From the NCBI RefSeq assembly GCF_000429425.1, contig NZ_AUBV01000009.1, positions 62,001-126,000 of the forward strand: DNA of 64,000 bases, read 5' to 3'. Position 1 is the stretch's first letter. Every line of letters begins with the position of its first letter. Shown here one piece after another: positions 26,287-36,401 of the stretch. The position numbers were made by a program, and so were the translations under genes. This DNA is from Algoriphagus mannitolivorans DSM 15301 (GTDB lineage: Bacteria; Bacteroidota; Bacteroidia; Cytophagales; Cyclobacteriaceae). The notes beneath the pieces are model-generated. The model ran no database searches. It was not told the DNA's origin and saw only the letters and a program-made list of their open reading frames with translations.

Positions 26287-27543
26287 TTATTTTCCCCGGA
26301 TGATTTCAACCGGATCAATCCCTGAGGCTTTCCGGGCAGGGAAAAACCCCGCGAAATAGGTAGTGATTAGGCTGAATACGCCTCCGATGATGTAATATTT
26401 GGGATTGTAATCTACCGGGAAGGTTTTAATGGTCGGCAAGGCATCTGTCTCGAAGGGTACCTGATCAATTCCCAGTCCCGCCAAAAAGCCAAACACCAAG
26501 CCAAATACACCTCCAACCACACCTATCGTCAAAGCTATGGTGATGAAAATCCGGTTGACATCTGTTGCATTGAACCCCGTTGCCTTCAAAATAGCTATGG
26601 TATCCAGCTTTTCATAAATCATCATGTTTAGAATATTGTAGATCCCAAAACCGGAAACCACCAAAAGGGTAATTCCTACCGCATAACTGATGAGTGTTCG
26701 GATTTGTGTGCCGGTTTCAAATTGGGCATTCACGGTCTGGATATCGTCCGCGTCAATCTGGAATATTCCGGCCAATTCCTTTGCCATGGCAGGAGCCATA
26801 TTGAAGTCGATCAACTTCACTTGGATGTCCGTGATGTAGGAGGGAGCCTCTCCAAGCATTTTTTGGACAGTCGTGAGAGAGGCATAGCTGTTGACATTGT
26901 CAAAATCCCCCAAGCCACTTTGATAATATCCGACTACCTTGAGTTGGATTCGATTTCCCTGAGCAGTAGTGGCTTGGATGACATCTCCAATATCCGCCAT
27001 CATTCGGTCAGCAGCACCCTTTCCCAAAATGATGGTATTGATTTGATTCAAATCTTCATAATTCCCGGAGGTGACATAATCAGTGAAAGCAAACAGTTCC
27101 GCTTCTTTTTCTACCTCAATGCCGTTGATGATTCCTGTCAAATCAATGGTACCCACATTAAAGAATACCTGAGCCGAGATTTTTGGACTCACTCCCAAGA
27201 CTCTGGGGTCTTCTTCCAAACTCTGGATGATGGAGGTACTGTTGTGAATGGCCAATCTGCTGGTGCTAGGCTTGATGGACCGAATGATATTCAGAGAATT
27301 TTGAAACTCTGAACTTTGATCTATGGGCTGCCGAGGGTTGGGTTTGATCTCATTATAAAAGCGAATATGGGGGGTACGATTGAGCACCAAACCATCCAGC
27401 ATGGTATTCAGTCCATTCATAAATCCCAGCAAGGCCACAAACATGGTGATGCTAAACATCACGCCAATAGCGGCAATCAAAGTCTGTTTCCTTCGAGCCA
27501 ACATCAAGGCTTTGGCGATTTCAAGAATCAGCGACCATTTCAT
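26287..27543 (-). CDS. ABC transporter permease, FtsX/MacB type
   Basis: 418 residues. An N-terminal helix (ALMLARRKQTLIAAIGVMFSITMFVALLGF), a large periplasmic MacB-PCD domain, and three C-terminal helices, with the FPARKASGIDPVEIIRGK ending typical of FtsX-like permeases. It overlaps the adaptor gene by 4 bp (27540-27543) and works with the ATPase downstream. MacB-type pumps expel peptides, macrolides or lipids. Confidence 0.9.
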   Translation of the reverse strand: MKWSLILEIAKALMLARRKQTLIAAIGVMFSITMFVALLGFMNGLNTMLDGLVLNRTPHIRFYNEIKPNPRQPIDQSSEFQNSLNIIRSIKPSTSRLAIHNSTSIIQSLEEDPRVLGVSPKISAQVFFNVGTIDLTGIINGIEVEKEAELFAFTDYVTSGNYEDLNQINTIILGKGAADRMMADIGDVIQATTAQGNRIQLKVVGYYQSGLGDFDNVNSYASLTTVQKMLGEAPSYITDIQVKLIDFNMAPAMAKELAGIFQIDADDIQTVNAQFETGTQIRTLISYAVGITLLVVSGFGIYNILNMMIYEKLDTIAILKATGFNATDVNRIFITIALTIGVVGGVFGLVFGFLAGLGIDQVPFETDALPTIKTFPVDYNPKYYIIGGVFSLITTYFAGFFPARKASGIDPVEIIRGK

Positions 27544-28691
27544 TGCCTAGGTCGGATTAGCTGGGTGGATTCGCTGATGCCGTCCAGAATTTCAGCAAAC
27601 TGAAAATTTTTGATCCCGGTTTTTACAGGAATTGTATCCTCATCAATGGTAATTACACTAGTGTCATTCCAGAGGTAGTTTCTGGGGATGACCAAAGTTT
27701 TTTCTTTGACTTGCGTGACAATGTTTGCCTCTAAAGTAAGGTTTGGAAAAAGTCTGGCTGGAGCCTTGGTGAATTCCGCTTCTACTTTGAAGGTTTTGGT
27801 CTTGGGGTCCATAATTGGGGATATTTTGGAAACTTTCCCTTCAAAAACCTCTTCTTTATAACTGTCCATGGATACCAGGATTTTTTGTCCCGGTTTCACT
27901 TTTGAAATATCATACTCATCCACTTGAAGCTCCATGAGAAATTCACCAGCCTTTCCGATGATTGCGAGCGGAGTTTGGGGACTGACCATTTCTCCTTGCT
28001 CCTTTAGAATAGAATAAACCACCCCATCAATCTTACTTTTCAAGAGGTATTCATTTTCTAATACTTCCGTAATCCTAAGGTTTTTCCCCGCACTTTTGGA
28101 ATTGAATTCAATTTCACGCTTTAGGTCCTTGTATCGGATAATTTGGGACTCATAGGCTGTTTTTGAATTTTGGTAGTTCAGTTGACGCTGCTCCAATTCT
28201 ACAGCAGTACCGATTCCTTGTTTCCAAAGATTTTGGGTTCTTAAGTTCAGTAAAGAATCATTTTGGAGTTTACTTTTGGCTAATTGGATAGACAATTCCA
28301 AATCCCGTAGTCTGGACTGATTGGCTTGCTGATCAGCGTAGGTTTGAGCGAGCTGGGCATTTTCTCTCCGCAACTTTTCTGCTTCATTAAAAACCTGCAA
28401 AATCGGAGTGCCGACTGTCACCGTATCTCCCTCTTCAAGGAAGATTTTTTGGACAGGGCCGTTGGCCAAAAGATAGGCTTCGTACTGCTCCTGCGCTTTG
28501 ACAACCCCAGAGGCGTAGACAGATTCAGTAATGGCTTCAACTTTAGGAAAAATGGCTTCAGGATCTGAGCCACCGCAGGCCCCCGTCAGGATTCCTATGG
28601 AAAGGGTTAGCGCCCAAGATAGCTGCTTCAATTCCACACAACCTTTTTTTGACATTAGGTTCATTGGTGTTTGTTTGATCAAAGTAGCCAT
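27540..28691 (-). CDS. HlyD/MacA-like periplasmic adaptor, lipoprotein
   Basis: 383 residues from the first ATG; the ATG at 28664 (MNLMSKKG) is a likely alternative. A signal with lipobox LTGACGG precedes a membrane-fusion-protein core: lipoyl half-motifs (VYASGVVKAQEQYEA, GPVQKIFLEEGDTVTVG), a coiled-coil hairpin, then IDGVVYSILKEQGEMV and beta-barrel strands. It should bridge the FtsX-like permease to an outer-membrane channel. The serine hydrolase gene ends 28 bp upstream and may be in the same transcript. Confidence 0.88.
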   Translation of the reverse strand: MATLIKQTPMNLMSKKGCVELKQLSWALTLSIGILTGACGGSDPEAIFPKVEAITESVYASGVVKAQEQYEAYLLANGPVQKIFLEEGDTVTVGTPILQVFNEAEKLRRENAQLAQTYADQQANQSRLRDLELSIQLAKSKLQNDSLLNLRTQNLWKQGIGTAVELEQRQLNYQNSKTAYESQIIRYKDLKREIEFNSKSAGKNLRITEVLENEYLLKSKIDGVVYSILKEQGEMVSPQTPLAIIGKAGEFLMELQVDEYDISKVKPGQKILVSMDSYKEEVFEGKVSKISPIMDPKTKTFKVEAEFTKAPARLFPNLTLEANIVTQVKEKTLVIPRNYLWNDTSVITIDEDTIPVKTGIKNFQFAEILDGISESTQLIRPRQ

Positions 28692-28719
28692 TTTTCTATT
28701 TCAATAAAGCTGAGAAATA

Positions 28720-29955
28720 TCATTCCTGAGTCTGAAGAATTTCAGGTTGCTCAATGGCCTGATAGATCATTTGGCGGAACTTATTTTCATAATAACTGCT
28801 GAAAGGAGCTAATTGAGTCATGAATATGGCTACCATATTTTCCTTAGGGTCTATGAAAAAATAGGTAGAAAATGCTCCGCTCCAATAGTAAGTTCCTTCG
28901 GACCCAAGGCCCTGTGTCGCTGCCAAATCATCCACTACCGCAAATCCATACCCAAAGCCTTTCCCCGGATCCTTAAACAAGCCATCATCGTGAGGAAGAG
29001 TCATAATTTCAATGGTTTTTGAGCTCAGATACCTTTTACCTTGCCATTCTCCTCCATTTAAGAGCATTCTGGCAAAAATCGAATAATCCTGAGCGGTAGA
29101 AAATAATCCGTGGGTACCTCCAAAAACAGTGTTTCCTGAAGTCGGCGTTTGATTTTTGGTTTTAGAGAGAACCCCTGAATCATTGTAAGCATGTAGCTGT
29201 ACCATGCGAGTACTTTGGGCTTCTGAAAGATTGAACCCTGTGTCTTTCATCCCCAGAGGATCAAATAGTCTGGTTTTTAGGAATTGATCCAAGGACATGC
29301 CTGAGGTTACTTCAATCATTCTTGCCAGAATATCCGGGGATGCCGAATAATTCCATTCAGTTCCCGGATGGCTTATCAAAGGAAGTGCGGCCAAGTTTTT
29401 CACACGTTCTTCCAGCGTTTTTGGGGAGGACTGATAAATCGCTTTGGCGACCTCTTGGTCGAGCTTGGTTCCACCAATTCCATGTACAAAACCCGCAGTA
29501 TGGCTCAATACCTGCCCAATGGTGATCGGTGAATTTGCGGGGACAGTTCCTCCTTCGGATCCTTTGGTACGATCTGCGAGGACTTTCATCTCTTTGAACT
29601 CAGGTAAATATTTGGCTACAGGATCAGTGAGGAAGAAATGGCCTTCTTCATACAACATCATGAAAGCCGTGGTAACGATGGGCTTGGTCATGGACTGGAT
29701 ATAAAAAATCTGGTCCACAGATATCGGAGCCTTCGTGCTGAGGTCGGAATATCCGATGGCAGATTCGTATGCCTTTTCTCCGTTTTTGTAAACTAAGGTT
29801 ACGATTCCGGGTAGTCGGCCGCCTTGAATTTCTTTTTGATAATACTCCTGATAGCGCTGGAGCCTCTCTGGGCTAAATTTGCTCTGGGCTACTGAGGCAA
29901 GGGAGAAAAATACACTCAGTAATAATAGGAACAGGAATCTTGGGTTTGGTTTCAT
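28720..29955 (-). CDS. Secreted serine hydrolase of the beta-lactamase class C family
   Basis: 411 residues. A signal peptide (MKPNPRFLFLLLLSVFFSLASVAQS) is followed by a beta-lactamase/esterase domain with SMTKP (SxxK, nucleophile Ser), the YSAS element in the YxN position and HGLFSTAQDY. Family members include esterases and D-Ala peptidases as well as beta-lactamases, and the changed YxN favours an esterase. The gap of 28 bp to the adaptor gene suggests co-transcription. Confidence 0.87.
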   Translation of the reverse strand: MKPNPRFLFLLLLSVFFSLASVAQSKFSPERLQRYQEYYQKEIQGGRLPGIVTLVYKNGEKAYESAIGYSDLSTKAPISVDQIFYIQSMTKPIVTTAFMMLYEEGHFFLTDPVAKYLPEFKEMKVLADRTKGSEGGTVPANSPITIGQVLSHTAGFVHGIGGTKLDQEVAKAIYQSSPKTLEERVKNLAALPLISHPGTEWNYSASPDILARMIEVTSGMSLDQFLKTRLFDPLGMKDTGFNLSEAQSTRMVQLHAYNDSGVLSKTKNQTPTSGNTVFGGTHGLFSTAQDYSIFARMLLNGGEWQGKRYLSSKTIEIMTLPHDDGLFKDPGKGFGYGFAVVDDLAATQGLGSEGTYYWSGAFSTYFFIDPKENMVAIFMTQLAPFSSYYENKFRQMIYQAIEQPEILQTQE

Positions 29956-30027
29956 AGAAGGTGCTTTTGCTCCAATTTAATTGAATTGAAGTTCTTTTTG
30001 CTAATTTCAAATAAGTTCGTTGTCACT

Positions 30028-30873
30028 ATGAAACATTTTGAAAGCACCTATACCGCCCATGATGGCGTAAAACTATACCTGCAAGCCTGGATGCCGGAAA
30101 ATCCCCAGGCCAGTCTGTTGCTGGTTCATGGCTTGGGAGAGCATAGCGGAAGGTATTCCGCATTCGCCGCAGATTTGGTGGAGACTGGAATAGCGGTTTT
30201 TACCTTCGATGGGAGAGGGCATGGCAAATCCACCGAAAGTGGGGCCACGGCCTATTTTGAGTCCGCCGAAGATTACCTGAAGGACATTGAGGCTTTGTAT
30301 GGCAAGGTAAAGAATTACATTCCCGGGAAACCGGCTTTTATTTTGGGACATAGTATGGGTGGGGGCATGGTTGCCGCCTTGCTTCTTAAGTCGAGGATGG
30401 AGGTATCAGGCGTAGTGTTGAGTTCATCGGCAATCATGGAAGCAGACGGGACGCCGAAGATTTTGATCGCTTTAGGAAACTTGATCAGTAAATTATTCCC
30501 AAAGCTGAAAGTCTTAAAACTGGACATTGAGGGAATCTCCAGAATTCCGGAGGAAGTGAAAAAATACCGGGAGGATCCATTGGTCTATCAGGAAAATATT
30601 CCGGCAAGGACAGGAGCAGAAGTCCTCGCTTTGATGAAGTATGTTCAGGGAAATGCAGAAAGATTTTCCAGTCCGGTTCTTTTGATTCATGGGGATGCAG
30701 ACCGCTTGACCAATGTCAAAGGATCCCAGCTTTTATTTGAAAAGGCATCCTCCCAGGACAAGACCTTAAAGATCTTCCCCGGAGGATACCATGAATTATT
30801 GAACGATTTGGATCGAAAGCAAGTCTCTGAATTAATCCTAAACTGGATTTTGGAAAGAATACCTAAGGCCTAA
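30028..30873 (+). CDS. Alpha/beta hydrolase, lysophospholipase/monoglyceride-lipase type
   Basis: 281 residues from the ATG at 30028; an upstream TTG at 29986 only adds a poor extension. LLVHGLGEHSGRY, the nucleophile elbow LGHSMGGGM, the catalytic Asp in HGDADRLTN and His in GGYHELLND match the PldB/MGL group. There is no signal peptide, so it is probably cytosolic or membrane-associated. It converges with the alpha-glucuronidase gene with only 2 bp between the stop codons. Confidence 0.9.
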   Translation: MKHFESTYTAHDGVKLYLQAWMPENPQASLLLVHGLGEHSGRYSAFAADLVETGIAVFTFDGRGHGKSTESGATAYFESAEDYLKDIEALYGKVKNYIPGKPAFILGHSMGGGMVAALLLKSRMEVSGVVLSSSAIMEADGTPKILIALGNLISKLFPKLKVLKLDIEGISRIPEEVKKYREDPLVYQENIPARTGAEVLALMKYVQGNAERFSSPVLLIHGDADRLTNVKGSQLLFEKASSQDKTLKIFPGGYHELLNDLDRKQVSELILNWILERIPKA

Positions 30874-30875
30874 GC

Positions 30876-33035
30876 TTACCATTGTGGCCGGATTCCCGGA
30901 GCCATTGGGAAGCTTAAGCTTTTGTAATATTCCAGACTTCCGGTGGGTTTTTCGATCTCTTCCGGGAATGGTCGCTTCGCAAAGGTTTGGAAATAGAGCA
31001 GGCAGGCATTTCTCCACCATTCGGCTTCTTCCACTTGGATGCCCAATAGCTGACTCACATGGGAGTGTCTCTCTGGATCGATAGTTCCTTCCAGAGAATC
31101 CCATGCTGTTTTCATGTTCCTTGCCGTCTTGACGCCCTGATCATAATGCAGTGCGATTTCTTCCCATACCGTGCGTCCTGACTTTAATTCAAAGTCCCAA
31201 GGAAGATGATGAAACCACAACAGGAATTTCTGTGGAATTTGATTCGGGTCGGACCATTTTTGAGCGATTTCCGGAGCGTATTGATTTAAGGCATTGCTTC
31301 CTGTGGAGGTCCGGTCAAAGCCAATTCCCAAACTATCTGCCCGGTGGTAGTATAGAGAAGTCCAATCGGCTCTTCCGCCTTCTACCCAAGGTCCTGGACC
31401 ATAATGATGGCTCCTACCCATGATATGATGCAAGCCCAGTGGAGTCATGTAATTCACTGCTGCTTCATGGGATTGAAGTAGAATTTCATTGATTTTACGA
31501 TTGGCCACCTGGTTTTGTCCAAAAGTCATACTTGTCCATTCCTTGGCAATCTGCTCTGAAGTGAGATTGGGATTCCAAGCCATTCTTCCAAAGGCATACC
31601 AGTTGGATTGAGCCATGAGATGACCAGTCCAATTACGGTCTGTTCCAATGTTGGACACTCCAGCCATCAAGGTGAGGGTTTTGCCGGTATCCTTTCCATC
31701 CACAATTCCTGCAACGGTGGAGCTTGGGCTCGGCCTGTAAGTTTTGCTTTCCAACACTTCCTGCCACATCGGAGCGAGATAGACCAGTTGGGTCGCCTGT
31801 CCCAGATATTCCTGAGTAATCTGAAATTCCATCCCCAGATTGGTTTGTGGCATGGCTCCAAAGAGCGGATGAAAAGGCTCTCGGGGCTGGAAATCTATGG
31901 CACCATTTTTTACCTGGATGATCACATTTTCCCGGAACTTCCCGTCTAGGGGTTCGAATTCAGTATTGGCTTGCTTGTGCCGATCTTCATCTATTTCATG
32001 AGAATAGACAAAGGCCCTCCAAATCAACACGCCCCCATGTGGAGCTAGAGCATCAGCGAGCATATTGGCACCTTCAGCATGATTTCTTCCATACTCATGG
32101 GGGCCCGGCTGGCCCTCCGAATTGGCCTTGACCAGGAAGCCTCCAAAATCAGGAATAAAGGAATACATCTCCTCGGTTTTCCTTTTCCAAAAAGCTTTGA
32201 CATCAGGATCTAATGGATCTGCTGTCTTTAGCCCTCCAATTTCTATGGGTGCGGAGAATCTTGCTGTCAGGAATACTTTGATCCCATAAGGGCGGAATAG
32301 GTCTGCCAGGACTTTGGCTTTCTTCATAAAGTCCGTAGTCAGGATTCTGGCATTGGCATTGACATTGGTAAGCGAAACGGCATTAATACCCAGACTAGCA
32401 TTGGCGCGGGCGTAATCCTCATATCGTGGGTCAATGTATCCCGGTAAGCGATGCCAGTCCCAAATTGAAAATCCTGCATAGCCTCGCTCGACAGTTCTGT
32501 CAAGATTGTCCCAATGGTTGAGCATACGGAGTTTAACTTTCGGGGCATCAGCTTTTTCTTGTTTTGCATCGAAAGTTTCAGTTTGAATACTTCTTAACCA
32601 GTCAAAAACCCCATACAGCACGCCTAAAGGCCGATTTCCGACAATTGCATAGTAGCGTTTTCCCTGAAAATCAATTGATCCTCTCCAGAATCCGTCTTCT
32701 CCCAATTCACGGATTTCCACCTGTTGCTGCAATCCGAATATTTGAGACATTTCCTCCCGGGTTCCCAGCCAAAGCTTCGTGTTAGACAGCCGGTCAGTGG
32801 TGTACACGGGAGCTTTTCCGACCAATTTTTTACCCGAAAGGTTGAGTTCGTTTTGAATGGCCTGATACGTAGGGTTTTTCCCAAAAAAATAGATTCCATC
32901 CAACAGGGAAGAGATTTCTTGGTTCAGTCCCTGATTGGAAATAGGAGCGTAGTCCAGCCAAAGTTCGTATCCGTCTTTGGGAAATGCGGATAAGGAAATG
33001 AGGCATAAAAAGATGCCTGCAAATAGGTTTTTCAT
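30876..33035 (-). CDS. Alpha-glucuronidase, GH67
   Basis: 719 residues with signal peptide (MKNLFAGIFLCLISLSAFPK). WDNLDRTVERGYAG, GGFLVKANSEGQPGPHEYGR and DWTSLYYHRADSLGIGFDR are GH67 signature blocks. The N-terminal GH67N domain and the C-terminal helical domain are both present at the usual length. The enzyme removes (4-O-methyl)glucuronic acid from the ends of xylan fragments. It is encoded alone; other candidate xylan-use genes are scattered (esterase at 12676, sugar porter at 57743). Confidence 0.95.
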   Translation of the reverse strand: MKNLFAGIFLCLISLSAFPKDGYELWLDYAPISNQGLNQEISSLLDGIYFFGKNPTYQAIQNELNLSGKKLVGKAPVYTTDRLSNTKLWLGTREEMSQIFGLQQQVEIRELGEDGFWRGSIDFQGKRYYAIVGNRPLGVLYGVFDWLRSIQTETFDAKQEKADAPKVKLRMLNHWDNLDRTVERGYAGFSIWDWHRLPGYIDPRYEDYARANASLGINAVSLTNVNANARILTTDFMKKAKVLADLFRPYGIKVFLTARFSAPIEIGGLKTADPLDPDVKAFWKRKTEEMYSFIPDFGGFLVKANSEGQPGPHEYGRNHAEGANMLADALAPHGGVLIWRAFVYSHEIDEDRHKQANTEFEPLDGKFRENVIIQVKNGAIDFQPREPFHPLFGAMPQTNLGMEFQITQEYLGQATQLVYLAPMWQEVLESKTYRPSPSSTVAGIVDGKDTGKTLTLMAGVSNIGTDRNWTGHLMAQSNWYAFGRMAWNPNLTSEQIAKEWTSMTFGQNQVANRKINEILLQSHEAAVNYMTPLGLHHIMGRSHHYGPGPWVEGGRADWTSLYYHRADSLGIGFDRTSTGSNALNQYAPEIAQKWSDPNQIPQKFLLWFHHLPWDFELKSGRTVWEEIALHYDQGVKTARNMKTAWDSLEGTIDPERHSHVSQLLGIQVEEAEWWRNACLLYFQTFAKRPFPEEIEKPTGSLEYYKSLSFPMAPGIRPQW

Positions 33036-33179
33036 AGGTTTAAGGTTTAGAGGCTTTCAAAATGCCCAAAAATGCGGGGAATTCCAATGGAGATTCTTTG
33101 ACAATATTCGTCGAAGGCGATTCTCAAATTGGGAAGGAAAGCACTTGCTTTCCTATCTTCGATCCTTCACTTTTTTCTT

Positions 33180-36100
33180 ATGGAGAACAAACCTTTTATC
33201 ATCTACAAATCCTCAGCGGGCTCAGGGAAGACCTACACGCTGACCATGGAATACCTCAAACTTGCCCTGAAGCATCCCAAATCGGCATTTAGGCAAATCT
33301 TGGCGGTGACTTTTACCAATAAGGCGACTCAGGAGATGAAGGAGCGAATCTTGAAAGAGCTAGTTCGTCTCAGAGCATCCGTCAATCCGGATGAAAAAAT
33401 GGATTCCGAGTTGATGAAATCTCTTGGAGTGGACGAGGCTGGCTTGCAGCAAAAGGCCAGTGAGACTCTGACGGCAATTTTGCATGACTATGGTCACTTT
33501 TCGGTCAGTACGATAGACAGCTTTTTTCAAAAAGTCGTCAGATCCTTTGCCAGAGAGATGGACTTAAACGCCAAGTTTGAAGTCGAACTTGATCAGCAGG
33601 CAGTATTAAACCGTGTGGTAGATCGGGTGGTGATGTTGGTAATGGAGGATGATTTTTTGCATAAATGGTTGGTCGATTACGCTTCGGAGCAGATTCAAAA
33701 CGGCAAATCCTGGGATATCCGCAGGAATATTCGGGAGCTTGGAAGTCAGATTTTTCAGGAAAACTTTAAGCGCTATGCTTCTGAAATCCGGATGTTTTTA
33801 AAAGAAAAAGAGAATATCTCCAAGTTGCAGGCATTTGCCCGGGAGAGAAGAGGAGAACTTCTCAAGATTACCCGTGAACTCAAGGATCAAGCAAATGAAA
33901 TCCGGATAAAAAATGGCCTGGAATGGACTGATTTCAGTGGAGCATCTTCCTCTTTTGCTAAAAAGTTTGACCAATTGGGAGATCGGAAATGTCCAGTTCC
34001 TGAGCTAAGCCCTACTCAAGTTGACAAAATCGACAATCTCGAGAAGTGGTACACCAAGAAAAGCCCGCTGACTTCCCAAATCGAAGCCGCCTATCATCAA
34101 GGCTTAAATCAGATTTTAAAGCAGTTTGAGCCTCTCAATTACCAATGGAAAACCTTGGAGGCCATTTCTAAAAACATCTATGTTTTCGGGATTTTCAGGA
34201 ATTTGTTGGATGAATTATCTGCCATCAAAGACGAGGAAAGCATTTTATTGATTTCGGATGCAAATGAGTTTTTGAAGGAAATCACCAAGGAAAATGATGC
34301 TCCTTTCATCTATGAAAAAGTAGGCAATCAATACCGGAATTTCCTGATTGATGAATTTCAGGATACATCAGGATTTCAGTGGGCTAGTTTCAAACCACTA
34401 CTGGAAAACTCGCTTTCGCAGGGTCATACGAATCTACTCGTCGGCGATGTCAAGCAGTCCATTTATCGCTGGAGAGGCGGGGAAATGAAACTTTTGCTAG
34501 AGCAAGTGGAAGCAGAAACAGGTATTTACGGAATCCAACATGAAAACTTAGATACCAATTTCAGAAGCCTTCCCAACATTATCGAATTTAATAATGCTCT
34601 TTTTAAAAGACTGCCCGCATCATTTGAATCGAGTTTAAAAGAAGGGTATGGTGTTGAGGATGCCTCCATTCTTTCGAGAGCCTATCACGACGTCACCCAG
34701 AAAATCTCCCAGAAGAAATCCAATTCTGCTTTCCGAGGTAAAGTCAAACTTGAGTTTTTGGCTCCAATCAAGGATGAAGAGGAGGGAAGCTTTGCCGATC
34801 AAGTATTGCAAAAGCTTCCTCAAATGGTGAGAGAGCTCCAAGACCACGGCTATAGCTTGAGGGATATTGCATTTCTGGTCCGAACGAAGGCAGAGGGAGA
34901 AGCCATAGCAGATGTGTTGATGCAGGAAGCAGCAACAAATCAAGACTCAAAGTACCGCTACGACGTGCTTTCGGATGAGTCCATGTATCTCCACAAATCA
35001 GCCTCAGTTAAGGCTTTGGTGGCTGGCTTGAGGTATTTGCAATATCCGGACGATCAAGTCCAGTTCAAGACCATGTGGTATTACCGCTCTGTGTTGAAAG
35101 AGGATCCAGTAGATCACAGCCATTTTTCAATTGATCACATCCCTGATCATCTCAGGGAAAAAGTAGAAGCATTCCGGAAAATTGAACCTCTTCTTCTTCA
35201 ACTCCCCCTGATGGAGGCATTGGAGGAATTGATTAGGTCACTGGACCTGATGGAAATAGGTCTTGAAAAAGCTTACATATCCGGGTTTAAGGAGGCTGTT
35301 TATGATTTTACGGCAAACAATAGATCGGACTTGGCTGGATTTCTGGAATGGTGGGAAGAAAATCAATCCAAAAGGACTGTAAAAATTCCTGAAGGGCACG
35401 ATGCGATGCAGATTATGACCATCCACAAGTCCAAAGGCTTGCAGTTTAAAGTCGTGTTGATGCCGTTTTTGAAATGGACAATCTTCGATACCGCGAAAGG
35501 CAATGTGATCTGGGCTCCATTTGAAGATCCTGAAAAAGGTCTATCCGCTATCATTCCCCTGACTTTGGGTAGCAGCTTAGCCCAGTCATCATTCAGGGAC
35601 ATCTATGCAGAAGAATCAATTTTAGCCTATTTGGACAGCTTGAATATGATTTATGTGGCACTGACACGGGCTGAGGATGTTTTTTGGGGTTTGGTGCCTT
35701 ATCGGGAAAAAATCGGATCCCAGAATTCTCTGGAAGTCCACCTACAGATGATTCTGGCAAATGGAAGCCAAATAGAACAGGATTTTGATTTATCAGAGTA
35801 TTTTGATGGGGAGACCAGAATATTTGAATTTGGGCAATGGCCTGAGGAGAAGCCGGAAAAACCGGAGCTTTTACCTGTGCCTAATCTCAGATGGGCTTAT
35901 AAAAATTGGTCCGAATTGCTGCGGGTGAAAAAGTACGCAGTGGATTTTTCTCCTGAAGGTCTTGAACAGCGCAGGAAGCGGAATTTTGGTTTGCTGGTGC
36001 ATGAAATATTGGAAAAATCAGTCCATCTCGAAGCAGCTCTGAGTCATCTTCAGGCTTTTTATTTCGAAGGTAGAATCAGTGAATCAGAAAAAGCGGAAGT

Positions 36101-36401
36101 GGAAACTCAATTGAATGACCTTTTCTCCAATCCTGTTTTCAAAGATTGGTTTGAGGGACAGGGCATCTTACTGGCGGAGCAGGGGATTTTATTGCCCGGA
36201 GGAAAACAAAAACGTCCCGATCGAATAATCCTGAGAAAAGATGAATCCATCATTGTGGATTTCAAAACCGGTGAGAAGCTCGAAAAGTATGAAAATCAAG
36301 TTCGTGAGTACATGGAATTGGTAAAAAAGCTAACTCAAAAGCCGGTGAAAGGATATCTGTGTTATTTGGAGACCGGCAAAATTGAAACAGTTCATGCATA
36401 G
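33180..36401 (+). CDS. UvrD-type helicase-nuclease, AddA/RecB-like
   Basis: 1,073 residues from the ATG at 33180 (MENKPFIIYKSSAGSGKTYT); an upstream TTG at 33129 is less likely. Superfamily 1 helicase motifs are visible: Walker A SSAGSGKTYT, ATP-hydrolysis motif LIDEFQDTSG, GDVKQSIYRWRGGE, MTIHKSKGLQF and YVALTRAE. A C-terminal RecB-family nuclease follows (LLVHEILEKS, PDRIILRKDE, VDFKTGEK). With the next gene it forms an AddAB-like double-strand-break repair enzyme. The two genes overlap. Confidence 0.92.
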   Translation: MENKPFIIYKSSAGSGKTYTLTMEYLKLALKHPKSAFRQILAVTFTNKATQEMKERILKELVRLRASVNPDEKMDSELMKSLGVDEAGLQQKASETLTAILHDYGHFSVSTIDSFFQKVVRSFAREMDLNAKFEVELDQQAVLNRVVDRVVMLVMEDDFLHKWLVDYASEQIQNGKSWDIRRNIRELGSQIFQENFKRYASEIRMFLKEKENISKLQAFARERRGELLKITRELKDQANEIRIKNGLEWTDFSGASSSFAKKFDQLGDRKCPVPELSPTQVDKIDNLEKWYTKKSPLTSQIEAAYHQGLNQILKQFEPLNYQWKTLEAISKNIYVFGIFRNLLDELSAIKDEESILLISDANEFLKEITKENDAPFIYEKVGNQYRNFLIDEFQDTSGFQWASFKPLLENSLSQGHTNLLVGDVKQSIYRWRGGEMKLLLEQVEAETGIYGIQHENLDTNFRSLPNIIEFNNALFKRLPASFESSLKEGYGVEDASILSRAYHDVTQKISQKKSNSAFRGKVKLEFLAPIKDEEEGSFADQVLQKLPQMVRELQDHGYSLRDIAFLVRTKAEGEAIADVLMQEAATNQDSKYRYDVLSDESMYLHKSASVKALVAGLRYLQYPDDQVQFKTMWYYRSVLKEDPVDHSHFSIDHIPDHLREKVEAFRKIEPLLLQLPLMEALEELIRSLDLMEIGLEKAYISGFKEAVYDFTANNRSDLAGFLEWWEENQSKRTVKIPEGHDAMQIMTIHKSKGLQFKVVLMPFLKWTIFDTAKGNVIWAPFEDPEKGLSAIIPLTLGSSLAQSSFRDIYAEESILAYLDSLNMIYVALTRAEDVFWGLVPYREKIGSQNSLEVHLQMILANGSQIEQDFDLSEYFDGETRIFEFGQWPEEKPEKPELLPVPNLRWAYKNWSELLRVKKYAVDFSPEGLEQRRKRNFGLLVHEILEKSVHLEAALSHLQAFYFEGRISESEKAEVETQLNDLFSNPVFKDWFEGQGILLAEQGILLPGGKQKRPDRIILRKDESIIVDFKTGEKLEKYENQVREYMELVKKLTQKPVKGYLCYLETGKIETVHA

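Noticed and set aside
25604-28691. MacAB-like operon as a dedicated exporter of the double-glycine peptides
   Set aside because: The peptides already have a matching C39 exporter, and the operon is on the other strand behind an unrelated esterase gene; only proximity would support the link.
28720-29955. Antibiotic-resistance beta-lactamase
   Set aside because: The SxxK motif is present, but the YxN motif is altered and the family is mostly esterases and peptidases in Bacteroidota, so a resistance claim is not supported.
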